Shown here: positions 20,497 to 30,254 of the stretch, one piece after another
How the letters are laid out: every line of letters starts with the position of its first letter
Position numbering within the stretch: position 1 is the stretch's first letter
Assembly: GCF_020667895.1 (NCBI RefSeq)
Contig: NZ_JAFMPS010000001.1
Coordinates: forward strand, 434,001-498,000
Source of the DNA: Alcanivorax sp. 1008
GTDB taxonomy: Bacteria > Pseudomonadota > Gammaproteobacteria > Pseudomonadales > Alcanivoracaceae
Direction of reading: 5' to 3'
DNA: 64,000 bases
The notes under the pieces: generated by a model
What the model was told of the DNA's origin: nothing
What the model saw: only the letters and a program-made list of their open reading frames with translations
Database searches by the model: none
Program-made: the position numbers and the translations under genes

Positions 20497-21273
20497 ATGT
20501 CTGCAATTGATGAGCTGCTTACTATTATGGCGACCCTGCGCGACCCAGAGCGCGGCTGTGCCTGGGATGTGAAGCAGAACTTTGACAGCATCGCCCCTTA
20601 CACCATTGAGGAAGCCTTTGAAGTGGCCCAGGCGATTGCCGAGCGTGACTGGCCGGAGCTGCGTGAGGAGCTGGGCGATCTGTTGCTGCAGGTGGTATTT
20701 CATTCGCGCATGGCAGAGGAGCAGGCGCTGTTCTGTTTTGCCGATGTGGTGGCCACCTTGAATGACAAGTTAGTGCGTCGCCACCCCCATGTCTTCGGTG
20801 AAACCGCGACTCGTGATGTTGCCGAAATCAAACAGGCCTGGGAACAGATCAAGCAGTCTGAGAGAGCCAGCAAGGGACGGCACCATATCAGTGCGCTTGA
20901 TGGGGTGCCTGAGGGACTGCCGGCATTACAGCGTGCTGCCAAGATCCAGAAGAAGGCAGCGGTGGTGGGCTTTGACTGGCCAGATGCGGCTGCGGTTTTG
21001 CCGCAAGTGCAGTCCGAACTGGATGAGCTTGCCGAGGCGATGATGGCTGATGACCGAGCACATATTGAAGAGGAGCTGGGCGACCTGTTGTTCAGCGTGG
21101 TTAACCTTGCTCGCAAGCTGAAGCTCGATCCTGACCTGACCCTGCGCCGCGCCAGCGACAAGTTCAGTCGGCGCTTTCGGCATATGGAGGGGCTGGCGGA
21201 TCTTGCCAGTCTTGATAGTGAAGAGCTGGAAGATCTGTGGCGCCGGGCCAAGGCTCACCTGTCGGATATCTGA
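20497..21273 (+). CDS. mazG: Nucleoside triphosphate pyrophosphohydrolase MazG
   Basis: All-alpha NTP pyrophosphohydrolase of 258 aa with the two tandem MazG domains of the gammaproteobacterial enzyme. First repeat: CAWDVKQNFDSIAPYTIEE and REELGDLLLQVVFHSRMAEE. Second repeat: EEELGDLLFSVVNLARKL. The EExxE...D metal-binding pattern is kept in both. Follows relA by 17 bases and is probably in the same operon. Confidence 0.95.
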   Translation: MSAIDELLTIMATLRDPERGCAWDVKQNFDSIAPYTIEEAFEVAQAIAERDWPELREELGDLLLQVVFHSRMAEEQALFCFADVVATLNDKLVRRHPHVFGETATRDVAEIKQAWEQIKQSERASKGRHHISALDGVPEGLPALQRAAKIQKKAAVVGFDWPDAAAVLPQVQSELDELAEAMMADDRAHIEEELGDLLFSVVNLARKLKLDPDLTLRRASDKFSRRFRHMEGLADLASLDSEELEDLWRRAKAHLSDI

Positions 21274-21445
21274 CCCGCCTCAAATAGTTCCTTATTTCCT
21301 CGTGTGTCACATAAACTTCACATTGGTGAAACTTTGCCGTCATTCGTCCTCCGCATACTGCGCCTCAGCAGTCAGGAACTGGTGATAGAGGTTCCGCCAA
21401 CACTGTTACCTGCATATAACGTTGCCTGAATTAGGAGAAGTTCGA

Positions 21446-22447
21446 ATGAACAAGAAGCTGCTTGCCATCGCCGTAGGTGCTGCTGTTGCATTTCCCGCCG
21501 TTGCTTTGGCCGAAGGCCCGACTGTATACGGCAAGATGAACATCACGCTGGAAATGAACACCGTTGATCCAGCCCCGGCTGCCCCGGATAATGACAGCGC
21601 TTGGGTACTGGACAGCAACTCGTCACGCCTTGGTGTCAAGGGTGACTACGATCTCGAAGTCGGCGGTCTGTCCGCTATTTATCAGGCTGAGTTCGGCATG
21701 AACGTTGACGATGGTGCGGGTCCATTCAGCCAAAGAAACATCTTTGCTGGCCTGAAAGGCGGCTTCGGTACGATCAAGGCTGGTAAGTTCGACACCCCAA
21801 TGAAGACTTCCCAGGGCAAAGTTGACCAGTTTAACGATCTGGACGGTGACATTTCCTCGTTCATGACCGGTGACGAACGGGCCAACAACATCGTGCAATA
21901 TACTTCTCCGAAGTTGGCAGATGCGATTACCATCAATGCTGCTTTCATTCCGAACGAAGATCAAAGTGACTTCGATGGTAACGGTGAAAATGAAAACGGC
22001 CTGACCGACACTATCTCCGTGTCCGTAGTGTATGAAACCGATTCTTTGTACGCCGCGCTCGCTCAGGATATTGACAACGACTATGAAGGTCTGGATGCAG
22101 ACCCGAGCGTTGGCCCGATCGATATCACCCGCCTGACCGGTGCTTATAAGATCGACGCGTTGGAACTGGGCGCAATTTACCAAATGGCGGAAGATACCGA
22201 GAGCAACGGTAAAGAAACCTCCATTCTGGTTAGTGGTGCTTTCAAAATGGATCGCGTCAAGCTGAAGCTTCAGTATGGTATGACCGACGGCGACCAGTCT
22301 GACGAAGAGCTGACCTCACTGTCTTTCGGGGCTGACTACAAGCTGGCCAAGGCGAGCAAGGTTTTTGCTTACTACACGGTTAATCAGGCAGACCTGGCCG
22401 ATACCGAAGAAACCTTCCTGGCAGTGGGCCTCGAGCACAAGTTCTGA
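21446..22447 (+). CDS. Gram-negative general porin, 16-strand type
   Basis: Outer-membrane protein of 333 aa. Signal peptide at residues 1-23 (MNKKLLAIAVGAAVAFPAVALA), then the porin opening EGPTVYGKMNITLE. Typical landmarks are NSSRLGVKGDYDLEVGGLSA, QRNIFAGLKGGFGTIKAGK and a C-terminal Phe (VGLEHKF) needed for barrel assembly. Highly acidic, with many Asp and Glu in predicted loops, suggesting preference for cations or a saline habitat. Start ATG 21446 behind TAGGAGA; the longer frame adds residues before the signal peptide. Monocistronic, with its own strong terminator. Substrate unknown. Confidence 0.88.
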   Translation: MNKKLLAIAVGAAVAFPAVALAEGPTVYGKMNITLEMNTVDPAPAAPDNDSAWVLDSNSSRLGVKGDYDLEVGGLSAIYQAEFGMNVDDGAGPFSQRNIFAGLKGGFGTIKAGKFDTPMKTSQGKVDQFNDLDGDISSFMTGDERANNIVQYTSPKLADAITINAAFIPNEDQSDFDGNGENENGLTDTISVSVVYETDSLYAALAQDIDNDYEGLDADPSVGPIDITRLTGAYKIDALELGAIYQMAEDTESNGKETSILVSGAFKMDRVKLKLQYGMTDGDQSDEELTSLSFGADYKLAKASKVFAYYTVNQADLADTEETFLAVGLEHKF

Positions 22448-22515
22448 GTTAAGCCCCAAAACTTGGCAGCAAGGATGCTGCCTGTGCCATGGGATGTCCT
22501 TGGCACCCCCTCATG

Positions 22516-22538
22516 GGCCCGCGTAGCGGGCCTTTTTT
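22516..22538 (+). terminator. Intrinsic terminator of the porin gene
   Basis: GGCCCGC-GTA-GCGGGCC forms a perfect 7-bp GC stem with a 3-base loop, followed by TTTTTT. It lies 69 bases after the porin stop. Confidence 0.93.
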
Positions 22539-22570
22539 GTGTCATTTTCCACCTACTAATTTCGCCTTAT

Positions 22571-22620
22571 TATGGTGCGGTTTCCGGTCTGTAATGGTGC
22601 ATATTGTGACAATTGCACCA
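22571..22620. promoter_or_regulatory. Cluster of TGGTGC half-sites with an imperfect dyad
   Basis: Three similar blocks occur: TATGGTGCG (22571), TAATGGTGCA (about 22593) and TGCACCA (22614-22620). The last two form a dyad, TGGTGCA...TGCACCA, whose spacer is itself nearly symmetric (ATTGT-G-ACAAT). GGTGCA and TGCACC are NtrC-type half-sites. The 12-mer CTGTAATGGTGC also occurs upstream of the guanidine operon at 43221. No sigma54 promoter was found here, so the regulator is uncertain. Confidence 0.4.
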
Positions 22621-22728
22621 AAACAGGTCTTTTCATGTTCAAGTTATCGTCATATATTCGACACACCGATGAAATAAGACGTCGGTTCGAACGTTCGATG
22701 ACAACATATGGAACAGGGAGATCTCAGA

Positions 22729-23445
22729 ATGAAAAAGACCTATCTTGCAGCGGCCATCGCAGCAGCATTCTCCGTTGCCGGTGCTGCTCAGGCACAGGAC
22801 TATCAGATGGAAGCCGGGCTGAACTACTTCGATGATGGCAATACCGTCAGCGATATGGCCGTAGACTTCACCTATCACATCGACACGGTAACCACCGCAG
22901 ATCGTCCTCTGGCGGAGGCCGCATTTTTGGGTCGCAACAGCAATATTTCGGCGTTCTATTACACCCCGGATGATGACACCCTTGAAGACACCATGGGACT
23001 GGGTGTTGAGTGGTGGTTCGAAGACATCTACGCTGCGGCCGATGTCAGCGACAATGACGGCGACAAGGACATGACTCTCCGCTTGGGCTATATGCTGCAA
23101 GATGGCTTCCTTATCTATGCCGGCTACAACGATGACGATGCGGCAGCTTTGAGCACTATCCTGCTTGGTACCAAGTACGTTGCCGATAGTCTTAACGTAG
23201 AAGTGGAAGTGAGCCAGTCCGACGACGTGAATGATACCGTTGCTGTTAGCGCGTTGGCTGATTACTACATCAACAACAGCTTCAGCGTTGGTGCTTCCGT
23301 AGATAAGGCAGAGCGTGGTGCTAGCACCTTTGGTGTTCAGTCTCGCTACTTCTTTACCCCGGTATTTAGTGGTGAAGTTGGCTATGAGAAGACCGAAAGC
23401 AATCCAGATGATCTGATCTCTGCTCGTGTGGCTTATCGCTTCTGA
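22729..23445 (+). CDS. Putative outer-membrane beta-barrel porin
   Basis: A 238-aa exported protein: signal peptide (residues 1-22, ending AGAAQA), then amphipathic beta-strands and the C-terminal signature RVAYRF ending in Phe, as for outer-membrane barrels. About 10-12 strands are expected from length. Strongly acidic, rich in Asp. It resembles small putative porins of marine gammaproteobacteria but I cannot name the family with certainty. Start ATG 22729 behind CAGGGAG; the upstream ATG would precede the signal peptide. Flanked by terminators on both sides, so transcribed alone. Confidence 0.72.
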   Translation: MKKTYLAAAIAAAFSVAGAAQAQDYQMEAGLNYFDDGNTVSDMAVDFTYHIDTVTTADRPLAEAAFLGRNSNISAFYYTPDDDTLEDTMGLGVEWWFEDIYAAADVSDNDGDKDMTLRLGYMLQDGFLIYAGYNDDDAAALSTILLGTKYVADSLNVEVEVSQSDDVNDTVAVSALADYYINNSFSVGASVDKAERGASTFGVQSRYFFTPVFSGEVGYEKTESNPDDLISARVAYRF

Positions 23446-23454
23446 TTGTTCCAG

Positions 23455-23490
23455 TTAAAAAAAATGCCCGCGAAAGCGGGCATTTTTTTG
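23455..23490. terminator. Bidirectional intrinsic terminator between barrel gene and fabB
   Basis: ATGCCCGC-GAAA-GCGGGCAT forms an 8-bp stem with a GNRA-type loop. An A-run on the left and a T-run on the right lengthen the stem and supply a U-tract on both strands. It serves the barrel gene (plus) and the fabA-fabB operon (minus). Confidence 0.93.
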
Positions 23491-23507
23491 TCTGCGTGGC
23501 AGCCGCT

Positions 23508-24722
23508 CTAGGCCTGATAACGGCGCAAAACAAGGGTTGCGTTGGTGCCACCAAAGCCAAAGCTATTAGACATTACCGTATTCACAGTGGCGTCGCGGCT
23601 TTTAGTAACCACCGGGCAGCCTTCTGCCTCCGGGTCCAGATTGGCGACATTGGCGGAGCCTGCAATAAAACCGTTTTGTATCATCAGCAGCGAGTAAATT
23701 GCCTCCTGGACACCGGCGGCGCCAAGCGAATGTCCGGACAGCGATTTAGTGGAGCTGAACGGCGGAATGTTGCTGCCGAACACTTCACGAATGGCTCGTA
23801 GTTCGGCCACATCACCCACTGGTGTGCTAGTGCCGTGGGTGTTGATGTAATCGATTGGCGTATCCACGGTGGCCATGGCCTGACGCATGCAGCGCGCCGC
23901 ACCTTCACCACTGGGGGCGACCATATCATGGCCGTCCGAGGTGGCGCCGTAGCCGACGATCTCGGCGAGAATATTAGCGCCACGAGCCTTGGCGTGTTCC
24001 AGCTCTTCCACCACAAGCATGCCGCCGCCACCGGCTATGACAAAGCCGTCCCGGTCAGCGTCATAGGCGCGGGAAGCCTTTTCCGGGGTGTCGTTGTACT
24101 TGCTTGACAGGGCGCCCATGGCATCGAAAAGGATGCTCAGTGTCCAGTGTTCTTCTTCGCCGCCACCGGCAAATACGATGTCCTGTTTGCCAAGCTGAAT
24201 CAGCTCCATGGCATTGCCGATACAATGAGCGCTGGTAGCACAGGCAGAGGCAATTGAGTAGTTCACGCCCTTGATCTTGAACGGTGTCGCCAAACAGGCG
24301 GAAACCGTGCTCGCCATAACCCGCGGCACCATGTAGGGGCCCACCCGTTTAACACCTTTTTCACGGGCGATATCGGCGGCCTCAACCTGATTCATGGAAG
24401 AGTGACCACCCGAGCCGGCGATCAAGCCAGTACGTTCGTTGCTGACCTGCTCGGGGCTGAGCCCGGCGTTACGAATGGCCTCATCCATAGCAACATAGGC
24501 AAATGCTGCAGAGTCGCCCATAAAGCGGCGGGCCTTGCGGTCAATGCGCTCGTCCAGATCAATAGTCGGTATACCGGCTACCTGACTGCGCATACCGATC
24601 TCTTTGTAGGGTTCACGGAAACGAATGCCAGAGATGCTCTCTTTGAGGGCGCGGGTTACGCTGTCAGCGTCATTGCCGAGGCACGAAACGATGCCGAAAC
24701 CAGTGATTACTACTCTGCGCAT
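23508..24722 (-). CDS. fabB: Beta-ketoacyl-ACP synthase I (FabB)
   Basis: Condensing enzyme of 404 aa required for unsaturated fatty acid elongation. Active-site Cys161 lies in [11 protein letters not shown], with the two histidines in THGTSTP and GHSLGAAG. Length and the [18 protein letters not shown] stretch are FabB-like rather than FabF-like. Encoded 12 bases downstream of fabA, the standard fabAB operon of Pseudomonas and relatives. Confidence 0.96.
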   Translation of the reverse strand: MRRVVITGFGIVSCLGNDADSVTRALKESISGIRFREPYKEIGMRSQVAGIPTIDLDERIDRKARRFMGDSAAFAYVAMDEAIRNAGLSPEQVSNERTGLIAGSGGHSSMNQVEAADIAREKGVKRVGPYMVPRVMASTVSACLATPFKIKGVNYSIASACATSAHCIGNAMELIQLGKQDIVFAGGGEEEHWTLSILFDAMGALSSKYNDTPEKASRAYDADRDGFVIAGGGGMLVVEELEHAKARGANILAEIVGYGATSDGHDMVAPSGEGAARCMRQAMATVDTPIDYINTHGTSTPVGDVAELRAIREVFGSNIPPFSSTKSLSGHSLGAAGVQEAIYSLLMIQNGFIAGSANVANLDPEAEGCPVVTKSRDATVNTVMSNSFGFGGTNATLVLRRYQA

Positions 24723-24734
24723 GGAGCTACTCCG

Positions 24735-25256
24735 TCAGAATCCGTCAGTGGAGGTGAACAGGCCTACCCGCAGGTCTTCGGCATGATAGATGTCACGGCC
24801 GTCGACGCTGACCCGGCCATCAGCAATGCCAAGGATCAGGCCGCGGGCGACGATGCGTTTGATGTCGAGGTGATAGGTAAGTTTCTTTGCGGTGGGCAGT
24901 ACCTGACCACTGAATTTTACCCCGCCAACGCCCAGGGCACGTCCGCGTCCCGGATGGCCCAACCAGCCCAAGTGGAAGCCGACCAGTTGCCACAGGGCAT
25001 CCAGGCCCAGGCAGCCCGGCATTACCGGGTCGCTTTCGAAGTGGCACTGGAAAAACCAAAGGTCAGCAGCGATATCCAGTTCAGCAATAATCTCACCCTT
25101 GCCATACTTGCCGCCCTCGCGGCTAATGTGCGTGATGCGGTCCATCATCAGCATGTTTGGCAGTGGTAAACGCGCGTTGTTTGGCCCAAAAAGCTCGCCA
25201 TGGCCGCATGCCAGTAATTCATCTTTGGTGTAGGAGGACTGTCGTTGGTTGGTCAC
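24735..25256 (-). CDS. fabA: 3-hydroxydecanoyl-ACP dehydratase/isomerase (FabA)
   Basis: Hot-dog fold enzyme of 173 aa that introduces the cis double bond in anaerobic unsaturated fatty acid synthesis. Active-site region [20 protein letters not shown] contains the His and Asp pair. Start chosen: GTG 25256, giving [15 protein letters not shown], which aligns with the usual FabA N-terminus and length. Upstream ATGs at 25289 and 25292 would add 11 or 12 residues and cannot be excluded. First gene of fabA-fabB. Confidence 0.93.
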   Translation of the reverse strand: MTNQRQSSYTKDELLACGHGELFGPNNARLPLPNMLMMDRITHISREGGKYGKGEIIAELDIAADLWFFQCHFESDPVMPGCLGLDALWQLVGFHLGWLGHPGRGRALGVGGVKFSGQVLPTAKKLTYHLDIKRIVARGLILGIADGRVSVDGRDIYHAEDLRVGLFTSTDGF

Positions 25257-25380
25257 TAAGGTATCCAGATCGGGGAATTCGGCGGCCATCATAGCAAAGG
25301 CCCGTACGGTCGCGGCAATTATAGGCATTACCAATTGTGACAAGCCCAACAAGTCGGCAGCGTCGGCCCACTGTGTCGGG

Positions 25381-25394
25381 GCTCAATGTTGAGC
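25381..25394. promoter_or_regulatory. 14-bp palindrome between fabA and ccmF
   Basis: GCTCAATGTTGAGC is a perfect palindrome about 125 bases upstream of the fabA start, in the 238-bp gap between divergent fabA and ccmF. It may be an operator for a fatty-acid regulator, but the sequence does not match the FabR, DesT or FadR motifs I know, so the partner is unassigned. Confidence 0.35.
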
Positions 25395-25494
25395 AGCTTT
25401 TATTACAGCTCAGTGACCGGTGCGTCGCTTCCGGGCTTGCATTGAGGCGGCACCTTGACCATCCTAAGGCCCCTCGAAAGTCCCGGAGAATCCC

Positions 25495-27453
25495 TTGGTC
25501 GCTGAATTGGGCCACTTCTGTCTCTGGCTTGCGCTTGCGCTTGCTGTTCTTCAATCCTTTGTGCCGGTCTACGGCTATACCACTGGTAAACCCTGGATGC
25601 TGGCGGTTGCTCGCCCAGCGGCCATGTTGCAGTGGCTATTGTTGACGGTTGGTTTGCTGGCGTTGGCTTGGGCATTCTATAGCCACGACTTCAGCATCAG
25701 CTATGTGGCGGGTCACTCTAATAGCAAGCTTCCCCTTGGCTACCGGATTTCAGCGATCTGGGGTGGCCACGAGGGTTCGTTGTTGCTCTGGGTTTGGATT
25801 CTCTCGCTATGGGGCCTGCTGGTGTCGCTGCTGCGCGGCGCCGTGCCGAAAGATATTCACGCGCTGGTTTTAGCGGTCATGGGTATGATCGGCATCGGGT
25901 TCCTGTGCTTTATGCTATTTACCTCCAACCCGTTTGACCGAAATCTTCCCTGGTTCCCCCTCGATGGTGGTGACCTGAATCCCTTGCTGCAGGATCCGGG
26001 GCTGATTATTCATCCGCCGATGCTGTACACCGGCTACGTAGGTTTTTCTGTTGCCTTTGCCTTTGCCATCGCCGGGTTGATCGCTGGCAAGCTGGACCCG
26101 GCTTGGGCGCGCTGGGCGCGGCCATGGACCACCGTTGCCTGGGCCTTCCTCAGTATCGGTATTGCGCTGGGTTCGTGGTGGGCCTACTACGAATTGGGCT
26201 GGGGCGGCTGGTGGTTCTGGGATCCGGTAGAGAACGCATCGCTGATGCCATGGCTTTGCGGTACGGCCCTGATTCACTCTCTTGCGGTTACTGAAAAGCG
26301 GGGCCTGTTCCGGGCCTGGACCGTGTTACTGGCGATCACCGCATTCTCCCTGTGCCTGCTTGGTACTTTTCTGGTGCGCTCCGGGGTGCTGACCTCTGTC
26401 CATTCATTTGCCAATGACCCTGCACGCGGTGCATTTATTCTGGCTTTTCTGGTTATTGTTGTAGGTGGTTCGCTGGCGTTGTTTGCGGTACGTGCACCGG
26501 TGCTGCGCCATCGTGCAGGGTTTGAGTTCCTGTCCCGCGACAGTTTCTTGTTAGCCAATAACCTGATTCTGCTGACGGCTACCTTTGTGGTGCTGATGGG
26601 GACCTTGTTTCCCCTGCTTGGCGAAGCTCTGGATATTAAAATTTCTGTTCGGGCGCCTTACTTCAACGCATTTTTTGTACCGCTGACCATGGTGCTGATG
26701 ATGTTGCTGGTCCCGGGCATGTCCAGCAACTGGAAAAAGCAGGAAGGCCGTGCATTACTCAAACGACTGTTGTGGTTGGTGCCGGTGAGCATTGTACTGG
26801 GAGTGGTCTTGGTCGCGATCAGTGGCGGTGAGCTGCCGTTTGTTGCTGTGCTGGCAGTGGTGCTGGTGGTTTATGTGCTGCTTGCACATATCGTTGACTG
26901 GGCACAAAAAGCACTTGCATTCCGCAGCGGCCTGTTTGCCGGTGCACGGCGTTTGCCTCGAGCCTATTACGGTATGGTGCTTGGCCATATTGGTTTGGCA
27001 ATTATTGTAGCCGGTGTCACACAAGTGAGCTTCCGCGAGTCAGAGCGTGATCTGCGTATGCTCCCTGGGGATGTGGCGACTGTGGCCGGTTATGAATTTA
27101 CCTTTGCTCAAGTGGTCGATCGGGCTGGACCGAATTTCAACGCAGTTCGTGGCATTGTTCCGGTCACATCCAATGGTCGACTGGTAACCACGCTGCATCC
27201 GGAAAAGCGTACTTATTTGGCCAGTGGTCAGGTCATGACTGAGGCGGCCATTCACTCCAATTTGTGGCGTGATCTTTATGTCGCGTTGGGCGAACCGATT
27301 GATGATACGGCCTGGGCTGTGCGTATTTATTACAAGCCTGGTATCGGCTGGTTGTGGATCGGATCTTTATTACTCGGCATCGGTGGCCTTTTGGCAGCGA
27401 CGGACCGCCGCTATCGCTCGCGTAAACAGGAGGAAACCGATGCAGTCGCGTAA
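25495..27453 (+). CDS. ccmF: Cytochrome c maturation protein CcmF (haem lyase)
   Basis: Polytopic inner-membrane protein of 652 aa that, with CcmH/CcmI, attaches haem to apocytochrome c. The tryptophan-rich WWD signature is intact (WGGWWFWDPVENASLMPWL). About 15 membrane helices are visible, with the large periplasmic loop near the C-terminus. Start TTG 25495, 8 bases after GGAG, gives the family N-terminus VAELGHFCLWLALAL. First gene of ccmFGHI. The CcmA-E haem delivery genes are not in this window, so the ccm set is split in this genome. Confidence 0.95.
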   Translation: MVAELGHFCLWLALALAVLQSFVPVYGYTTGKPWMLAVARPAAMLQWLLLTVGLLALAWAFYSHDFSISYVAGHSNSKLPLGYRISAIWGGHEGSLLLWVWILSLWGLLVSLLRGAVPKDIHALVLAVMGMIGIGFLCFMLFTSNPFDRNLPWFPLDGGDLNPLLQDPGLIIHPPMLYTGYVGFSVAFAFAIAGLIAGKLDPAWARWARPWTTVAWAFLSIGIALGSWWAYYELGWGGWWFWDPVENASLMPWLCGTALIHSLAVTEKRGLFRAWTVLLAITAFSLCLLGTFLVRSGVLTSVHSFANDPARGAFILAFLVIVVGGSLALFAVRAPVLRHRAGFEFLSRDSFLLANNLILLTATFVVLMGTLFPLLGEALDIKISVRAPYFNAFFVPLTMVLMMLLVPGMSSNWKKQEGRALLKRLLWLVPVSIVLGVVLVAISGGELPFVAVLAVVLVVYVLLAHIVDWAQKALAFRSGLFAGARRLPRAYYGMVLGHIGLAIIVAGVTQVSFRESERDLRMLPGDVATVAGYEFTFAQVVDRAGPNFNAVRGIVPVTSNGRLVTTLHPEKRTYLASGQVMTEAAIHSNLWRDLYVALGEPIDDTAWAVRIYYKPGIGWLWIGSLLLGIGGLLAATDRRYRSRKQEETDAVA

Positions 27454-27976
27454 AGGCCTGTGGATGTTTCTGCCGCTGCTTGCCTTTCTGGGGTTGGCTG
27501 TTCTTCTGGCGTCAGGTCTGGGCCGTGATACGGAGGAGCTGCCCACTGCGCTTGCCGGCAAGCCGCTGCCGGAAATGCAGCTGCCGTCACTGATGCGTCG
27601 TGGCACCGAGGTTAGTAATGAACTGTTTATTGGCCACTGGACGCTGCTGAATGTCTGGGCCACATGGTGTCCCACCTGCTATGTCGAACATCCTTATCTC
27701 ATCAAGCTTGCCGAGCAGGGCATCCGTATTGTCGGCCTGAACTACAAGGATGAGCCTGACAAGGCCCGTGAATATCTGGCCTCGCTGGGCAATCCGTATA
27801 TGGAAGTGGCTGTTGATGAGAGTGGTCGCTATGGAATTGATCTCGGGGTGTACGGTGCTCCGGAAACCTTTGTTATTGATCCTCAAGGGGAAGTGGTGCT
27901 GCGCTATGTCGGTGAACTGAATGACCGATCCTGGCAGCAGCGCTTTGCCCCGGTGTGGGAACAGGAGGCGCAGTGA
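27440..27976 (+). CDS. ccmG: Thiol:disulfide reductase CcmG/DsbE
   Basis: Membrane-anchored periplasmic thioredoxin-like protein of 178 aa that keeps CcmH or the apocytochrome CXXCH motif reduced. One N-terminal anchor (about residues 7-24), then the active site WATWCPTC and the GVYGAPETFVID segment with the cis-proline. Start ATG 27440, inside the end of ccmF; the upstream extension in frame is not plausible. Overlaps ccmH by one base. Confidence 0.95.
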   Translation: MQSRKGLWMFLPLLAFLGLAVLLASGLGRDTEELPTALAGKPLPEMQLPSLMRRGTEVSNELFIGHWTLLNVWATWCPTCYVEHPYLIKLAEQGIRIVGLNYKDEPDKAREYLASLGNPYMEVAVDESGRYGIDLGVYGAPETFVIDPQGEVVLRYVGELNDRSWQQRFAPVWEQEAQ

Positions 27977-28386
27977 TGAAGCGGTTGTTGCTGCTTGTTT
28001 TATTTTGTTGGCCACTGGCATCAGGGGCAGTGGAAGATATCTACCAGTTTGATTCCGCTGCAGACGAACATCGTTTCCGAGAACTATTGGTGCAGCTGCG
28101 TTGCCCGAAGTGCCAGAATCAGGCGATTGCAGATTCTGATGCGCCAATTTCTCAGGATATGCGCGAGCAGGTTGCCAGCATGATTCGTGATGGCCGCAGT
28201 AACGAGCAAATAGTCGATTACTTTGTCGAGCGCTACGGTGATTTCGTCAACTATGAGCCGCCGCTGACACCGCAGACCCTGATTCTCTGGCTAGGGCCTA
28301 TGCTGGCCATGCTTGGAGGTGCCTTGCTGGTTGGGCTGCAAATGCGCCGGGCCCGACGTATCGCCCGTGGTGAGGATGTGCTGTGA
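27976..28386 (+). CDS. ccmH: Cytochrome c maturation protein CcmH (CcmL/CycL type)
   Basis: Periplasmic, membrane-anchored protein of 136 aa. Signal sequence (residues 1-18), the redox motif LRCPKCQNQ, and a C-terminal membrane helix (about 98-118). The short form lacks the TPR domain, which is encoded separately as ccmI next. Start ATG 27976 overlaps the ccmG stop (TGATG). Confidence 0.94.
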   Translation: MKRLLLLVLFCWPLASGAVEDIYQFDSAADEHRFRELLVQLRCPKCQNQAIADSDAPISQDMREQVASMIRDGRSNEQIVDYFVERYGDFVNYEPPLTPQTLILWLGPMLAMLGGALLVGLQMRRARRIARGEDVL

Positions 28387-29423
28387 TGCTCTATCTGCTT
28401 ATAGGCTTGACCAGTGTGGTGGTGGCCATCCTGTTATGGGTGCTTTGGCGCCATGAGGCCAGGCAGCAGGCTGTGACCATTGCCATGCCGGCCATCTCTC
28501 TAACGGCCGCGGTGATGGCTGTCGGTGCTCTTCTATATATCGGGGTTGGCCTTAACAAGGACACTGATCGATGGCTGTCAGACTGGCGCGAATATCGCGA
28601 GTTTGCTCGTCAGGTGGTGGCAGGGGAGCCGGATCCACAGTTGGCAGCGAATGTGCCGTTACAGTCCCTCGCTCGAGTGTTGCAGCGGCAGTTGCACCTT
28701 ACGCCATCGGCAGAGGGCTGGTATGTGTTGGCGTTGGTCTATGCAGAAATGGAGGCCCCCAAGGTCGCGGTAACGGCGGCTAGAAAGGCCGTGGAGCTGG
28801 CTGGTGACGAACTCGACCCGCGCTTGTTGCTGGCGCGCAGTCTGATTGAACAGAACGGCGGCAAGCTGGATGCGGAGGCCAGCGCGATTCTGGATGATGT
28901 TCTCCGTAGTCACCCTGACCATGATGGCGCCTTAACGTTGTTGGCCTCTGCTGCCATGCAAAGTCGTGACTATGCTCGGGCATTACCGGCCTGGCAGGCA
29001 TTGCTAAACCGTCATGGCGAGGGTGAGGCAAGGCCACTGCTGGAAAAAATGGTGGCAGACGCTCAACGCCAGCTGCAGTCACAGCTTTATTATCAGGGTA
29101 TTACTGTCACGGTGGATGCTGATGTCCGGGTACAGGCCGGAGGAACCCTGTTTGTGTTCCTGCGCCGCCCGGGTGACGTGGGTCAGCCTTTGGCCGCTGT
29201 GAGGGTGTTGGCGGATGGCTTCCCGATGACTGTCTCTGTGTTGCCAGAGAATTGGCTACAGGAGATGCCGACCCCTGGGACCCAGCTGGAGGCGGGGGCC
29301 CGTTACAGCGATCGTGCTAGCGCTGGTATCGAGGGGGCAGTAGAGAGCGCAGAAAGGGTGGCGCTAACTGGCGAGGCAGGCCAGCTTGCTGCCCGGCTAA
29401 ACCTTTCAGCAGTCAGTAAGTAA
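28386..29423 (+). CDS. ccmI: Cytochrome c maturation protein CcmI (CycH)
   Basis: Apocytochrome chaperone of 345 aa. Two N-terminal membrane helices (about residues 2-20 and 36-55) enclose a cytoplasmic loop; a periplasmic TPR region (about 100-220, with AEGWYVLALVYAEM and AALTLLASAAM-like repeats) and a C-terminal beta domain follow. It presents apocytochrome to CcmF/CcmH. The start is ATG 28386, with a GTG directly before it as alternative. Last gene of the ccmFGHI operon. Confidence 0.88.
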   Translation: MLYLLIGLTSVVVAILLWVLWRHEARQQAVTIAMPAISLTAAVMAVGALLYIGVGLNKDTDRWLSDWREYREFARQVVAGEPDPQLAANVPLQSLARVLQRQLHLTPSAEGWYVLALVYAEMEAPKVAVTAARKAVELAGDELDPRLLLARSLIEQNGGKLDAEASAILDDVLRSHPDHDGALTLLASAAMQSRDYARALPAWQALLNRHGEGEARPLLEKMVADAQRQLQSQLYYQGITVTVDADVRVQAGGTLFVFLRRPGDVGQPLAAVRVLADGFPMTVSVLPENWLQEMPTPGTQLEAGARYSDRASAGIEGAVESAERVALTGEAGQLAARLNLSAVSK

Positions 29424-29437
29424 GAATATAGCATTAG

Positions 29438-30202
<765 letters not shown>

Positions 30203-30226
30203 AGCGAATAAGGGTTCCTGGGTAAT

Positions 30227-30253
30227 AAAAGGAGGCTTCGGCCTCCTTTTTTT
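30227..30253 (+). terminator. Intrinsic terminator of adk
   Basis: GGAGGC-TTCG-GCCTCC with flanking A4 and T7 forms a stable stem-loop with a UUCG tetraloop and a U-tract, 25 bases after the adk stop. Confidence 0.95.
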
Positions 30254-30254
30254 G

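Noticed and set aside
21307-21330. Possible Pho box (TGTCACATAAACTTCAC) before the porin gene
   Set aside because: Only about 9 of 14 repeat positions match and no -10 box lies at the required distance.
24402-25169. 255-codon plus-strand frame across fabB/fabA
   Set aside because: It is antisense to two intact, highly conserved genes.
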